Of a DNA stretch of 64,000 nt, positions 23,699-35,710 are shown in pieces; positions within the stretch are counted from its first letter, which is position 1; every line of letters begins with the position of its first letter. This stretch comes from Sipunculus nudus (taxonomy: Eukaryota; Annelida; Sipuncula; Golfingiida; Sipunculidae). The notes below the pieces were generated by a model, which was given only the letters and a program-made list of their open reading frames with translations, was not told the origin of the DNA and made no database searches. The stretch spans positions 23,658,362-23,722,361 of the forward strand of contig CM049307.1 of the NCBI GenBank assembly GCA_026874595.1. Direction: 5' to 3'. The position numbers and the translations under genes are program-made.

Positions 23699-24341
23699 CT
23701 TTAATCTACCGTTCTCTTAAACATGGATCCTAAATAGGGATTAACAAGTTTTACCTGACTAATTTTCCAATTTATTTTATCAGCTTATCCTTGAGGGGGC
23801 ATGTGATTTTTTAGTCGTGACGACCCCGACTCAGTAGGCAATGATTATAAGTCTGGTAAGCCTACTTGAGACGTGATAGAAGCAATATCGAGGAATGCAT
23901 CGCAGTGGTCTTCCATCATGCCGATCCATTTTGTTGTTAACAGCCCATTATCTCAATATTATGAATGATGAATCGAAACACGAGAATACATCTGAACTCA
24001 CAACCCAAACTGAAATCCCGTCTTCATGTTAACGAGTCATTTGCTGTATCGCGTACAAGTTGGCTGCGTCTAGTAACCCCGCGTGCGAGCCCTGCCTGTA
24101 TTCCTGCGGTCAGAAATTCATACGGAGGGGTTTACCAATATGCTGAGTTAAAATGGATTTTTTTTCTAGCTTATGTTTGGTGTTATTAGAAAGTACACAA
24201 AAAATGGTAACGATTGTTATGGTTTATTTCAACTGACACTGCACCCCTATGAGGCGTTGTCAAAAATGACGAAAATATTTGCATCCTCATAGGGGCTTAT
24301 AATGCGTTCCTCAGACTTAGATGCAAAGGAACTCAGACAGC

Positions 24342-24904
24342 TAGCCCGATTTAATCGGACTCAATATTATAAGCCCTGCCATATATTGAGTCCGATAGCT
24401 ATACAGTGAAAGTTTCTACAATGTATGCCACGGAACATGAAACGGATCCGTTGCATCTTCTTTGACTGCCAGTTTACTGCCAAACAACAAGACACAGGAT
24501 TACTCCATTTTAACACCAATAACTATGTGTTATATGGTTTTGATATCAACTAAAATTATACTTAGATCATCATTTTTAAACATATACTGACCTTTTCACC
24601 AGAGGCATGTCAGCTAGTTTATTTGGGACAGAGAAGAACAGTCGAATGGGCGCACTTAAAGACCTCACTGGGAGAATGGCTGACTCGATTGATTGACAGC
24701 CAGAATTTTGTTATACTTTGCTTCAACGGGCCCAGCTCTGAATAGTGAAGCTGGCATAGGGTAATTAACACCTGTTGACACTGATTACAAGGGAAGTGGA
24801 TGGTGTGTAGTCTGAGGCTTATATTGTAGAAACTCTCACTGTATAGCCATCGGACTTAATATATGACAGGGCCTAAAAATATTGAGCTCAATTAAATCGG
24901 GCTA
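24342..24904. mobile_element. Mutator-like MITE with 88-bp TIRs
   Basis: Long inverted repeats 24342-24429 and 24816-24904, about 87 percent identical by hand alignment (11 mismatches and one indel), both starting TAGCCCGATTTAAT. They are flanked by a perfect 9-bp direct repeat TCAGACAGC (24333-24341 and 24905-24913). Long TIRs with a 9-bp target duplication fit Mutator-like elements; Merlin-type (8-9 bp) is the alternative. Total 563 bp, no coding capacity. A separate hairpin, CCCCTATGAGG with its complement, lies just left at 24245-24293. Confidence 0.75.
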
Positions 24905-24913
24905 TCAGACAGC

Positions 24914-27054
24914 CAGTTATCTGGTCGTGATGTCAGAGGGTGGAAATATATGAAGCCAGTGTTTTTTTGTGTTAATATTTAAATATTTCTTTAACTTTAT
25001 TTTCTAATGTTATTTATATAATTGACTTATAACTGTTATTCGCTGTCACTGGCTGACTTATATGTTGAGTGCACTGGCTTGACTCTTCTGGTCACGTGTT
25101 TCACTGAGCCATTCCTGTCCCGAAATCATCGCCTGACGTCACATGGAGGTGGTTCAGTTCGTCCTGGACACGTCCAATCGCGCATGTCAAAGTGTCTACT
25201 CAAGTCCGATTATTGAAGATACACATCTGTCCCCATAAAGGTTTGCCCTGTCCAGTCATTTCAGTGTCAGATAAGATGGTCTCGGTTTTCTCTGTGGGGG
25301 TGAGGCTGATCTACTAGAATTACTGACAGACCACTGATAGAACTTTATTTTAAAAACTATAATATCGCAGTTTTATTGCTAAATGATGCTCATGTTAAAG
25401 AAATAAAATTAATTTCATTTTGAGAGCTTTTTTACTTAAATTTACCTTCCCAAGAAAAAAAGAACATTATCTACCCAATATAACTTACACCAGAATAACC
25501 AGTCTTATTAACATACCAGGCGATCTGACAATTATTTTTACACTGTTACATCAACAGATTTTGGCAGGGTTTGTCGATTACGGGTTTATCAAGGGCGAAT
25601 GTATTACATGGATACACATTGTGTCTTATTTTAAAAAATGTCAACTCATTCAGTATCTATGAGAACAATGGAAAAGCACCCCTTAGGAAACACTATTCAT
25701 CGTTCCCTAATCTTCAAATTCGGCATTCCCGAGGCGTGCCCACTGAGACGACTGACCGTTACTCATAATACAGATGTAATATTTTAATATTTTAATAAAA
25801 AGAGTCGGGAAGCTCGAGATTTCCTTAGGCTTCTGATGACCCGTTCTTATTCTGTTGTCGTTAATTTGAGGGGACTTTGATTTATAGATAATTAGCGAAG
25901 GTATGAGAAATGCGGGTCTTAGCTGATAGCACAGATTATCCGGATCACAGTGCCAGCTTCGATGAGCCGATAAGTATTGGGACCCAGGAAAAAGACCCCC
26001 TAATTATCAACATTAAGAACTATATCTGGTTTATTGTGTATCAATCACTTCTGAGCTAACCGACATGCAGAAATCACTTTTCATCCACCACCTGAGGCCA
26101 GTCTTAATTGTAGAAAAGATGGACATTAGTTCATTTGACCAAAAAGCAATATAAATTTCCTGAAGCTCCCTTCTGTAAATTAATTGCACGCGTTTGAGTG
26201 AATGTTCACTAAATTAAAAGTAATTAAGGGGCCACATTATGCAGTGGATGTCTCTTGGCTGCCTGCCGTGACAAATTTAGCCACAACCTTTAAATGTCAA
26301 ACAATCTACATGTACCTATGTTTTCGATGAGAGATTGTCTTAATACGAACTCTCAGAATGTACATCGAGTTTGAAGATTTTATTTGCATAAACTTATCTT
26401 TTATAAATTTCTATATGTCAAATTAATTTACGAATGACAGCGGAGGGAGTGATTACGGTTTTATTTACAAATGACCCATGTTAAGCGGCCCACACACGGT
26501 TAATTTTATTGTCAATAATATTGAATTAATTTTATTGAGCGAATAAATAAAATAAATAAAATTAGTTTGCTTTTCAGTAGCGTTTAAGAATTTAGAGCTT
26601 CAGCCGTTCGGACATATCTTTCTAGAAAATAAAATAACATCATTTGGTATAATTTCTTTCGGCAGGTTGTGCTTTCACCTGCTCTGTAATTGTCATATTT
26701 TTTCCTTATTATACACCATTTTTATTGAAAATTCTAATTAAAAGGTGATATAAATACGCCCGCCTCATGTTTTCCCAAATAAGTGACTGAGAAACCAACC
26801 GTTTGGCCTTCTCAACAAAAGTAAGAATTTCGTAGAGGAATACGACTCCCTCAGTTAAACATTTTGAGGTGTGTTGCGCCGCTGCTAGAGTCGGAAGCTT
26901 AGGGACTGTTAACATTAAAATAGCTCCCTTAACAATTACAAAATCTGTCAGAATCTGTGGTGGATGTAGAGAAAACCGATAGAAGCAGGAACAAGGGCGC
27001 CGCAAAGCGGAGCATCCCCTCGCACGGGGCATAATTAGAATGGGTGTATTACAC
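24914..27054. other. Long stretch without firm features
   Basis: Short frames on both strands (for example plus 25022-25216 and minus 26709-27032) lack splice support and recognisable domains. AT-rich ATAAAATAAATAAAATT sequence at 26540-26570. No repeat partner identified elsewhere in the window. Confidence 0.4.
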
Positions 27055-27700
27055 AGTTTGAAAATGAGGAGGGTAGCTCTCTGGCCTTGACCTTTGCTCC
27101 TGTGACCTCAAACTAAATAGTATTCTTCATCCATGGGCGGGTGGGCTATATGAGCAGGATGACACTGACAGGTGTTGGCCAAACGGTTTGGCCTAAAATG
27201 GGTCCACAAGCTTTTTCAAGAAGTGGGCCCTGTGGCCGTGACCTATGACCCCATGACCTCAAAATCGAAAGGGGTCTTCATCCGTGGATGGGTGAGACAT
27301 ATGTGCGAGTTAAAAGTTTTGGTCAAACGGTTTGGCTTTAAATAGGTCCACAATCCTTTTCAAGAAGTGGGCACTGTGGCTGTGACCTTTGACCCCATGA
27401 CCTCAAAATCGATTGGGGTCTTCATCTATGGGTGGGGGAGCCATATGTGCAAGATGAAAGGTTTTGGTCAAACGGTTTGGCTTGAAATGGGTCCACAAGC
27501 TTTTTCAAGAAGTGAGCCCTGTGGCCATAACCTTTGACCCCGTGACCTCAAAATCGATAGGGGTCTTCATCTATGGGTGGGTGAGACATATGTGCAAGTT
27601 GGAAGGTTTTGGTCAAATCGTTTGGCTTGAAATCGATCCACAAGCCAAATCCGGACGGACAGACGGACAGACGGAAGGACGGACAGACAACTTTGTTGCG
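27055..27700 (+). repeat. 145-bp tandem repeat, four units
   Basis: GGTCCACAAGCTTTTTCAAG recurs at 27201, 27345, 27490 and, changed, 27635, a 145-bp period. Each unit contains TGACCTTTGACCCCATGACC or a variant, GGGGTCTTCATC and TTTTGGTCAAACGGTTTGGC. The array ends in a GGACGGACAGACGG tail at 27650-27690. 145 is not a multiple of three, so the frames across it rotate and are not a protein. Confidence 0.9.
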
Positions 27701-28560
27701 AAAGGATAATAACATATCTCACAGAAGGAATCACTCTCAGGGTTAAACATATTACCCTGTCAGACAGAGATTATACCATAAGATTTGATTAATTTCCATC
27801 GCCGGTTAAAGTTTCTGATTTGCCATTGTCAACGACAGCTCTTATAACGATGCCATGGAATTCATCATAGAAAAACCTGTACCATGGATACAGATGTGTG
27901 AATATACTACATTCGGTCCAAAGGTGGTTACTGTCCTGTCCAAAACGTAAAACGCTTAATTTTGTTGAAATGCCCATCCCAGAATTTCTCCTACGAAATA
28001 ACTGTTCGGGGCATCCGAATGCCACATATTCATTTAAACAATTTTGCTGATACGATTTTGTCTGTCTTTCAATGACATAAAGCCTGAATTCCAAAATGCT
28101 GTATAAATATGTGAGGGACCAGGATGTACGGGTCACACTGATAATCTGTCCAGTGATTGAAGAACCTGAAGTTTAGTTTGGATATCCGGTATATATACGT
28201 AGAAGTATCGCCTTGCACATCAAAATGAATGTGAAAATATGGCGAAAAATAAATGGAAATTCTTGCCATGCGAGAAAGATGAGCTGTTAGATCGACTTAA
28301 AGTTCGACACAGACGAAACTTAAATATCACATTTACACACACACATACACACCCTCACACACATGTATAAATATATTTATAATTGCACCTTATATTGTCT
28401 GTGTGACCCACGTAAAATATACTAAAACTAAGTATAAAGTTTTAAAAAATATGTAGTATTATGAAAGGGTTAGTTCGAAATCAGGTTCAGAAATGTAATC
28501 TTTTATAATAAAATAGAGGAATGGCACAAAAGTCTATCACTCTAATGATTAATGTACTTT

Positions 28561-28683
28561 ATTTCAAATACATGTGTATAAATATTATTCTCTGAATAAA
28601 AGGGGGTTGATTACATTGACCATCCCCTTGATAAAATGTGGTTGGGGGAAATATGTATCCCACCCCCTGTATCGATGCCCTGG
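28561..28683 (+). repeat. G-run dispersed repeat, copy 2
   Basis: Matches 45308-45443 through AAATATTATTCTCTGAATA, GATTACATTGAC-ATCCC and a CCCCTGTATCGATGCCCT end. G runs are only five to six bases here, against 17 or more in the other two copies. Confidence 0.55.
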
Positions 28684-28794
28684 ACAGTTTTAAGAATGTT
28701 CCACACAGCAGTGAATGTAATTTATTGCAACAGGCACATCAGCCTTTTTTTCACTTCTCAAGATCTCATGAAAAGGACTTTCCTTGAACCTATT

Positions 28795-29222
28795 ACACGC
28801 TCCTCACGTAGCGTTTATACCACTGTTTTTCGTCCCAGACATCTTTCTGGGCAGGAACACCAAGGTGCACACACAGCACAGAATTGTAATCAGACCGCTA
28901 ATGTTGCATTGTGCATCCAGGTAATATGTTAAGCATGCCACACCCGCTCTCGTTGGTTTTATTATACCGGAACACAAGCCCTCATCGGTCTGATACTTGG
29001 CCCTGTGCCAGAAACGGTGTTTTCAGACCAGCGAGAGCGGGATCATGTTATAAATTGTTGCTGGATGCACAATGCAACATAAGTGGTCTGATTACAGTAT
29101 AAGCTCTGTGCGCACCCTGGTATTCCTGCCCAGACAACATTGCCAGAGCAAGCAGCGGTTACACACGAAAGGATGTCTTGAACGACAAACAGTTGTATAA
29201 ACGCTTGCCGTGTATAACCGCT
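28795..29222. mobile_element. Foldback element, arms of about 170-195 bp
   Basis: The left arm (about 28795-28962) and right arm (about 29022-29222) are inverted copies. Shared blocks read AGCGTTTATAC-ACTGTTT, AGACATC, GGGCAGGAA-ACCA-GGTGC, GTAATCAGACC, ATGTTGCATTGTGCATCCAG and CCCGCTCTCG-TGG. The right arm has about 37 extra bases (ACCGCTGCTTGCTCTGG region). The spacer is about 60 bp. The arrangement can form a large cruciform. It abuts the Harbinger-like fragment on the right; a functional link is not shown. Confidence 0.7.
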
Positions 29223-29773
29223 GCGTGACGTGCGTATGTACCTATCAAACGTCACCAGAACAAGCTGGAAGGGCTAAATCCTGTTCGATCTTATATAATG
29301 AGGGGTACTCACTACCCGATTTTATTGCGCCACATTGTCGGGCGATTTTTACCGTAGATTTTTCAAAATCGGTTTCGATTAAGGTGGCCGATTTTTGGTG
29401 TCACATTTACCGACGCGCACGTTCAAGGTGGCGATCTGCTACTGAGCTTCCTACAGCAGGAAAACCAAAAGGATATACTTTTTCGCTTTGTGGCTTGTCG
29501 GCAGAAATATGCTATGGCAAAATCTTAATTTGTGGGTTAAGCGTTGAGGAAATAGAGGAAGTAGTGGCATACAATTCACATCTATTCGAATTGAGAGTGA
29601 GAGAAGAGAATGAACCGTCCGTCATCATTTTTACTAAGTTATCTCCGCACATCTTCAGTCATCTGCTGAATTTGGTTAAACCCTTCATCCAGCATCAGGA
29701 TACCAGATACTCGCGGGCCACTTCACCAGGCACGATGCTTGCAATTACATACATGGTTTGGGCAATAAGTTAA
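29210..29773 (+). pseudogene. PIF/Harbinger transposase N-terminal fragment
   Basis: Open frame of 187 codons. Residues about 121-187 match the N-terminal region of PIF/Harbinger (HARBI1-like, DDE_Tnp_4) transposases: an LFELRVREENEPS segment, FTKLSPHIFSHLLNLVKPFI, QDTRYSRATSPGTMLAIT. In the family this is followed by the helix-turn-helix-like region and the DDE catalytic domain; here the frame stops after MVWAIS and nothing catalytic follows in 29774-30500. The first 110 residues are unlike the family and probably unrelated sequence. Terminal repeats were not found, so this is a truncated relic. Confidence 0.5.
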
Positions 29774-31610
29774 CATCAAACTCAAATTTAGAAAATGATA
29801 TTCTACGTGCACGTTTGTGTGATTTTTAGGATATCCTGTTTCTTCGAATCAAAGGAAATATTATGTATTCTTATATTTTGTGTAAATCAGCTGAAATTGT
29901 ATCAGCCTTTCTCATTTGACTTCTACCTACAACAAACACAGATATTTTGTGTAATTAGGTTTTATTTTGATTTTGATATGCCTTAGAAGTTGGATGATTA
30001 ATTTTATATCAGGCGACTATCTATAATAAATAGTAAAAATGAATTTAAGTACAACATCGCTATATATGATGGGAAATCCCTGCCGATGGCTCAATAAATA
30101 AAGTGTGCTAGGGATCCGGCCCCATGAATGGTATTGGGTTAACCTATTAACATCAAGTATATATATATATAAGATTCATTCTCTGAAGAAAGAGGATTTA
30201 ATAATACCCTTTAACTGAGAAATTGCAAGAAACTTACTGTGGTCCATCTTTTATTAGATTTCAGAATATTTAATAGATCATTTGCTGGTACAGTTTACTA
30301 TTCACCATATCAGACATCTCTTATTGAAACGGTGTGATTTTATGGCTATAATTTATCAAAAGAACAACAAGACGAACAGGACAGATACAGCAATATATTT
30401 CACGTATAAGATAAATATACGACTACATGCTTTAAAACTACGTTGGCCAAAATTAAGGCAAATTAAAAAATATTTTCTTGCAAAAATATTAAAATTTGTC
30501 AATATATACCGTTATTGTATAGAGTAATTATACTCTTGAATTTGGAACGATGCTGTAGGTATCGAGTTAGAAACTTGTAAAAATAACAGAGGTCATGGGT
30601 ATGCAAACTAAAAATTCGGCTTTTAAATGACACAATTTGGATCCGCATCTGTATGAGAAAAATTATAGTAGTTCTGGCCGGCTCGTTTTTGACGGTCAAG
30701 TTCGACAGACAAATATGTTCTTCGTCATCTCACAGTAAAACCATGTATGCCTGTAGCTAAGGATCATTCCCGCTACTCCCAGACACATATGGAATTTATT
30801 CTGTTATCTCAGACCGTCCAGACATCTGTCCGTGCACTGTTCAAGGAAAAACTAATTCTTGTGCTAAATATGACCCATGTGCATGACCGGAGTCTAAAAC
30901 TCCACTAGTTTATACCTGTCTGAGCCAAATGGTTCATAAAGTGACAAGATAGTGAATAAGTAAACCATGTATACCCCTCCCCCAAATAAAAAAATATATA
31001 CTTATAATTGTTGGACAAATGAAGTGTATAAATGTCGGAACTGACGAAGAAGGGCTGGTGATGTAGTTTAAGGACCTTCTTGTTTACAGGGCAAAACCAT
31101 GATCATATCGAAAATCGTCACTACCAAACTTTTGATTCTGAGTAGTTTTTCCTCTAGAATCAATTTCTGCTTGGGACATTTTTGTTTCGTGCTGTTTAAT
31201 GAGATAACTTGCATCTTTGTATAAATAAGCCAAAAATAATATATCATATATGAATATATTGACATTTTTTGCTGTTAGTAGGCATATTTTGGGTACAAAA
31301 TATTTTATTTGTTTCAAATATTACATTACTGTATATGAAATTCGGCTTTTATCCAGTAATTAGAAATAAATTATGCTAATCAGGTCTGAACCGTTGCTCA
31401 TTTTGTATGCAAATTTGCTAAATACATATGTATACTATATTATACTACCTGAGGGGTATGTGTAAGTATGTGTATATGCTGCTAATAATCGGACACGTGG
31501 GCGTGATTCCAGTAAAGCTAACATTTCATATATGCGTTTACGCTGTGCCTATGCGTATGCAGTATGTATGCGTATGCAGCTGGAAAACGGACGTATGGGG
31601 TACACATACA
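29774..31610. other. AT-rich, nothing firm
   Basis: Short AT-driven frames only. A possible degenerate tRNA-like segment (GATGGCTCAATAAATAAAG) near 30085 and a short TA run at 30158-30172 are the only marks. No splice-supported exon seen. Confidence 0.4.
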
Positions 31611-31644
31611 GATTAATACGTTTACGTATACGTACGCTCCATAA

Positions 31645-31691
31645 GCAGCGGTTACGCTATGCTCGACTATTCGCTCCACTGTAACCGCTGC
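31645..31691. repeat. Perfect 11-bp stem hairpin
   Basis: GCAGCGGTTAC (31645-31655) and its exact complement GTAACCGCTGC (31681-31691) with a 25-base loop. The same GCAGCGGTTA word occurs in the foldback element (near 29153 and, inverted, 29213), so it may be a terminal motif of that family. Confidence 0.6.
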
Positions 31692-31899
31692 ACGAAACCG
31701 CGGTTGTCCGTCAGGTTTGGCCAGCAGGCGGTGCTGTCTTTGTGGAATTCCCTCCTGCGTAATGATTAACCCTTTGGAATATACAGGATGCATTCGTAAC
31801 CTTTCAGGACAATCTCTATACTAGCTTGCTGGTGAAGCCTAAGTTCGGTTTATTATCACCAACTGTTTGCAAATTTCCCTTCGTGCAGTGCCGCGCCAC

Positions 31900-32020
31900 G
31901 AGCTCCCCACGGGCGCAGGCATCTTTGTTTACACGCTGAGCCAATCAGATTTTGTTTTAAGAGCTCCGCATGGGCGCACCCATCTTTGTTTAGAAGCTGA
32001 GCCAATCAGATTTTGTTTTA
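31900..32020 (+). repeat. 61-bp direct duplication with CCAAT boxes
   Basis: Two copies (31900-31959 and 31961-32020) of GAGCTCC-CA-GGGCGCA, CATCTTTGTTTA and GCTGAGCCAATCAGATTTTG. Each contains GAGCCAATCAG, a good match to the NF-Y CCAAT consensus, at 31941 and 32002. No gene start is recognised next to it. Confidence 0.7.
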
Positions 32021-32143
32021 CCAAAAAGTTTGCTTGCAAAAACTGAAAATCCTTCCATTTCTCACACCGTGCGGAGGTCATGGGCTGTGTTCAGTGCATA
32101 TACGGGACAGATGCAGCAAGATCGGGCCTTTGCATGAATAAAG

Positions 32144-32488
32144 AAGTCATCAGCCAGAAGAATACCCTATCACTGACGTCAACGTTTGATATATCCGAGT
32201 CCGTTACAATGCGAAGCCGTTTTCATTTGCTACAGTGATCGAGACGTGCTGCATACGTATACATATATACGCATACATACTACCTATGCACTCATTCGAT
32301 TATTCCAAGATTCCTAGGTTCTTACGCATTCGAACCACACACATGTGGAGTGCAAGCTTAATACGTATTCCTATACGCATGCAGCTCTTTTAGATCGCTC
32401 ACTTTAGCAATTGAAAACCGCATGCGCATTGTAACGGACGGGGGAAATTTTAACGTCAGTGATAGGGTATTTCTCTGGCCGATGACTT
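32144..32488. mobile_element. 345-bp inverted-repeat element
   Basis: Left arm from AAGTCATCAGCCAGA and right arm ending TCTGGCCGATGACTT are complementary over about 110 bp. Shared blocks read AATACCCTATCACTGACGT, GTCCGTTACAATGCG, CGGTTTTCA-TTGCTA-AGTGA-CGA and GCTGCATACGTATA. Identity is roughly 75-80 percent by eye. The centre is rich in ACGTATAC/TACGCATAC words also seen at 31540-31630. Target duplication not resolved. Confidence 0.65.
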
Positions 32489-32569
32489 ATCTACTCCCAT
32501 AGCGCTTTTCTATATCCCCAGTTTTGCTTCATACACACCACATACCGATACGCCTCAGTAGCGTAGCCT

Positions 32570-32910
32570 CGGGGGGGGGGGGGGGGGGGGGGGGGGAGCT
32601 TCCCCCCTGAGATTTGAGTAAGGCAAAAAAAAAAGTTGGCAGTATTTGCAATTTGCAAAGTTCAATTTGACTGGTGACGTAAACAAAACGTAAATAAAAA
32701 CCAGCAATTATTTTTGGCCCGTGCCCCCCCCCCCCCCATTCAAACAGAAATGCCAATTTAAAGCACGTATTTTTACAAATGTCTACACCGTGGGAGGGGG
32801 ATTCCCACTCCCCACCCTCCCCCCTCAGGGGCCACGCTCCCTTGTTATGCTTCGCTCTAACTAAACATTTACTGCCCCCCCCCCCCCCTTCCCAGACTTT
32901 GCTCAGGCTA
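32570..32910. repeat. Cluster of G and C homopolymer runs
   Basis: A G run of about 26 bases near 32571-32596, C runs near 32724-32738 and 32875-32887, and smaller runs between, with fragments such as CTACACCGTGGGAGGGGGATT. Probably several decayed poly-G elements of the kind described at 68 and 973. Confidence 0.5.
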
Positions 32911-33098
32911 TGGCCCTGCGCCTATATATATGGTATGCTAGTTTTACTCTGACCCAAACCCCACAAAAAAGAAATATTTGTTTGCGGTTCAAATAAGGCT
33001 TTTGAATCTAAAATATATAAAGTATTTTCTGATACGACTGTTTGACCTTCCAGGCAATTAAAACATTTTCTATACTTATTATTAACCAAACAAATTGC

Positions 33099-33151
33099 AT
33101 GTATTTATGTATGTATGTATGTATGTATGTATGTATGTATGTATGCCATGT
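33099..33151 (+). repeat. (GTAT)n microsatellite
   Basis: About 12 tandem GTAT units with one TTAT interruption near the left end. Confidence 0.95.
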
Positions 33152-35394
33152 GATGATACATATATGATACAGGTTTCAGGTTCAGAAAGATTCTTAAAAA
33201 TATTTGGGAAAACCACATTAAATCAGATCATTTATCGTATGTGACAACCTTTTTTATGGATTGGATAGATTGGATTGAATCTTGAGTAGATTAATTATTT
33301 ATAAAGGTATATTCACATATAATTGTCAGCGCATTTGTATCGAAAAATAAAATCCTTCAAAATTCTATAGATTCCATATTTTATTATAAAAATGGGTTGT
33401 TAATGGTAAATGGGTTGTAAATGTAAGTTCACTTTTGTATTTACATGAGAAAATGCGAACATACTTTAATGTGTCAAGACCTTAATTACATTTTGACATG
33501 CAAGTAATATCTGTTACCATGCGATATCGAGTCTATAAATAGATGTAAGGACAACGTATATACATTTACCATGATAAATCTGTTAACGGACATGGTTTCG
33601 TAATAAATACACCTAAACCGGTCAGTTGTCACAAACTCAGTCTACTAATTGCACATGAAGCCATACATATACATAACCATATTTGTTATGGTCTCAGCGA
33701 ACGGAACATAAAATCAAATGAAGAAGTAAGTGTTATCCCATAAGGAAAATAAATACCTAGAGGTCAACTTAAGGTCGAAATATATAATGCTCAAGGTCAG
33801 CCGAAGGTCTTGGGATTAGCTGGATTTACGGAAGTCGTAAATTGCAATCTTGACGTCAAGCATCGTTATTCATCACTGTATGTGTCGGTTCGAGTCTGTC
33901 GGTGTGTAATGGATGGCATTAACAGCAGGGGAAACATTTCAACATTACAAGTAATGTCTGTATTTGTGGGACTCCGGCATCACTGAGAAAGATGTGTACT
34001 GGGTAAAAGCCCTTTCCTGATACATTTTACTGACATTTTTTTTATTTACGATTATCTCTTTCTGGTTAAAAAAATCTGCTAAAGTTATTTGTGTGAGCAC
34101 ATGCGGTCAAATGTCGGTGGTCAGTGAAAAATTTTGTATCGTGCACGTGTGCTGGAATTTCAACATTTATTTAATAAGTTGACGGAAGTTTACTAAATCG
34201 GGTTGCACAAACTAATGAAATATAAACATGGAGTACAGGGATTAAAACATAAAGATCTTACGTGGATTCAGAATAAAGGCTTCTGTGCCGTCCTAGTTTC
34301 TTAGAAGTGGGAGGGTCTTCATTTGATATTAAAGGACAAAACATAATAACCCTAGACCCCCATGGTCGCTGTTATAATCAAACTATTCCCAGAACGCACT
34401 ATTGTGTATTCAGTGGTTCACCTTTTGAAATGTACTCGTTAACCTCATCCCAGACGTAGTGACGGGAGGTTGCCAGGGTAACGTCGCGTGTATTTCTGGA
34501 GTATAATAATGATTTTCATACAGACATACGCATATCAATATTAACAATCAATTTGAATTTATTACTTTGACTCATTATTACACTCAAATAAAATCAAATA
34601 AAAATGCTTTCACGTCTGCTTTTTCGGAGCCCGTTTGTAATTATCTCTGAAACCTTATTATATTTCACTAAAAGAAATTAAGAGGAGGTCTCGGAACCAA
34701 AATGGATGTTATTTATTAACAACTTAACAAGGTAAAAAAGAATACTCTTTGTTTTGTTGTTGTAAGAATACTATTTAGAAAAGTGTTTTCCGAGTGTATG
34801 TTACGAGTAACATTGGTTGAAATTTCATAATTTACTCAGTCTGGTAAATCTGCTAATTTATCACATATTAATGAGTATATTGAATGCAGGTTAGCTTTTT
34901 CGAAAGATTTAAATGCAATCAAATATGGTTATTTCATAATAGCACCCCAAAATCTCGTTTAATCTTGAATAAATGGGAATTTCCGTCATTTAACAGTAGC
35001 CTTGTTTACCCACTTAATTAACTTCCTGAGTAATGGCATGAAAAGCCATAAAAACATAATCAAATTATCCAGTATGCACGTAAATTGTTACCAATCACGG
35101 CGGTGAAAGCTGATATGGACATAACATTGACTTGTTCTTATTCTCATACCGCTATTTGTACCATTTCTGTGGGACTTTGTGACGTCTAATAAGGGTCTGG
35201 TAGCGACTTTCCACAATGATAGATTAGGCCAATAGATTTAGCCAGAATAAAAACCAAAGGTAAAAAATTGCAACAGAATTTCAGTTTACTGGTTGAAATA
35301 CTAAAGGTCTGCCAAAATCAACCGATTCTGAAATATGAATATTTTACGTTTTTCTTATACCCGGAGTCACAATTTTTAAAAATATTAGATTTTG
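33152..35394. other. Long stretch without firm features
   Basis: AT-rich unique sequence. No splice-supported frame, RNA gene or internal repeat was recognised. Confidence 0.4.
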
Positions 35395-35710
35395 ACATAA
35401 TGACATTACAAATCCTTATTTCATTCCCACCAGTTCCAACTACGGTACTTAAGTAAGTAAAATTATTTGTTTGATGACACTAGATACAAAAAAGTGTCAA
35501 ATTAAATGTATTTTGATTAAAATGTGATTTTAGGCGATTTGTTTTTGGAAAATTAGCGTATTTATAGGGTCACTTCACGGACTTTTCTCTTATCACTTAT
35601 ATCCAGGCACATATTGGTGTATGTTACACTGAGATACATTTTATGATTTCTTAGCTTTTTTTTTTAAATAAACTTGAGATATGGCCGCTTTTGTTCTTTA
35701 CCACTACCCC
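35395..35710 (+). repeat. Left arm of long inverted repeat
   Basis: Inverted match to 37900-38237. The outer 130 bp are nearly identical (ATGACATTACAAATCC, then TTCATTCCCACCAGTTCC, then GGTACTTAAGTAAGTAAAA, then TGATGACACTAG-TACAAAA). The inner part is diverged but collinear (GCGTATTTATA-G-TCAC, CACATATTG-TGTATGTTA, GAGATATG-CCGCTTTTGT). The arms enclose 2.2 kb including two SINEs. Possibly the TIRs of a DNA transposon; termini and target duplication unclear. Confidence 0.65.
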
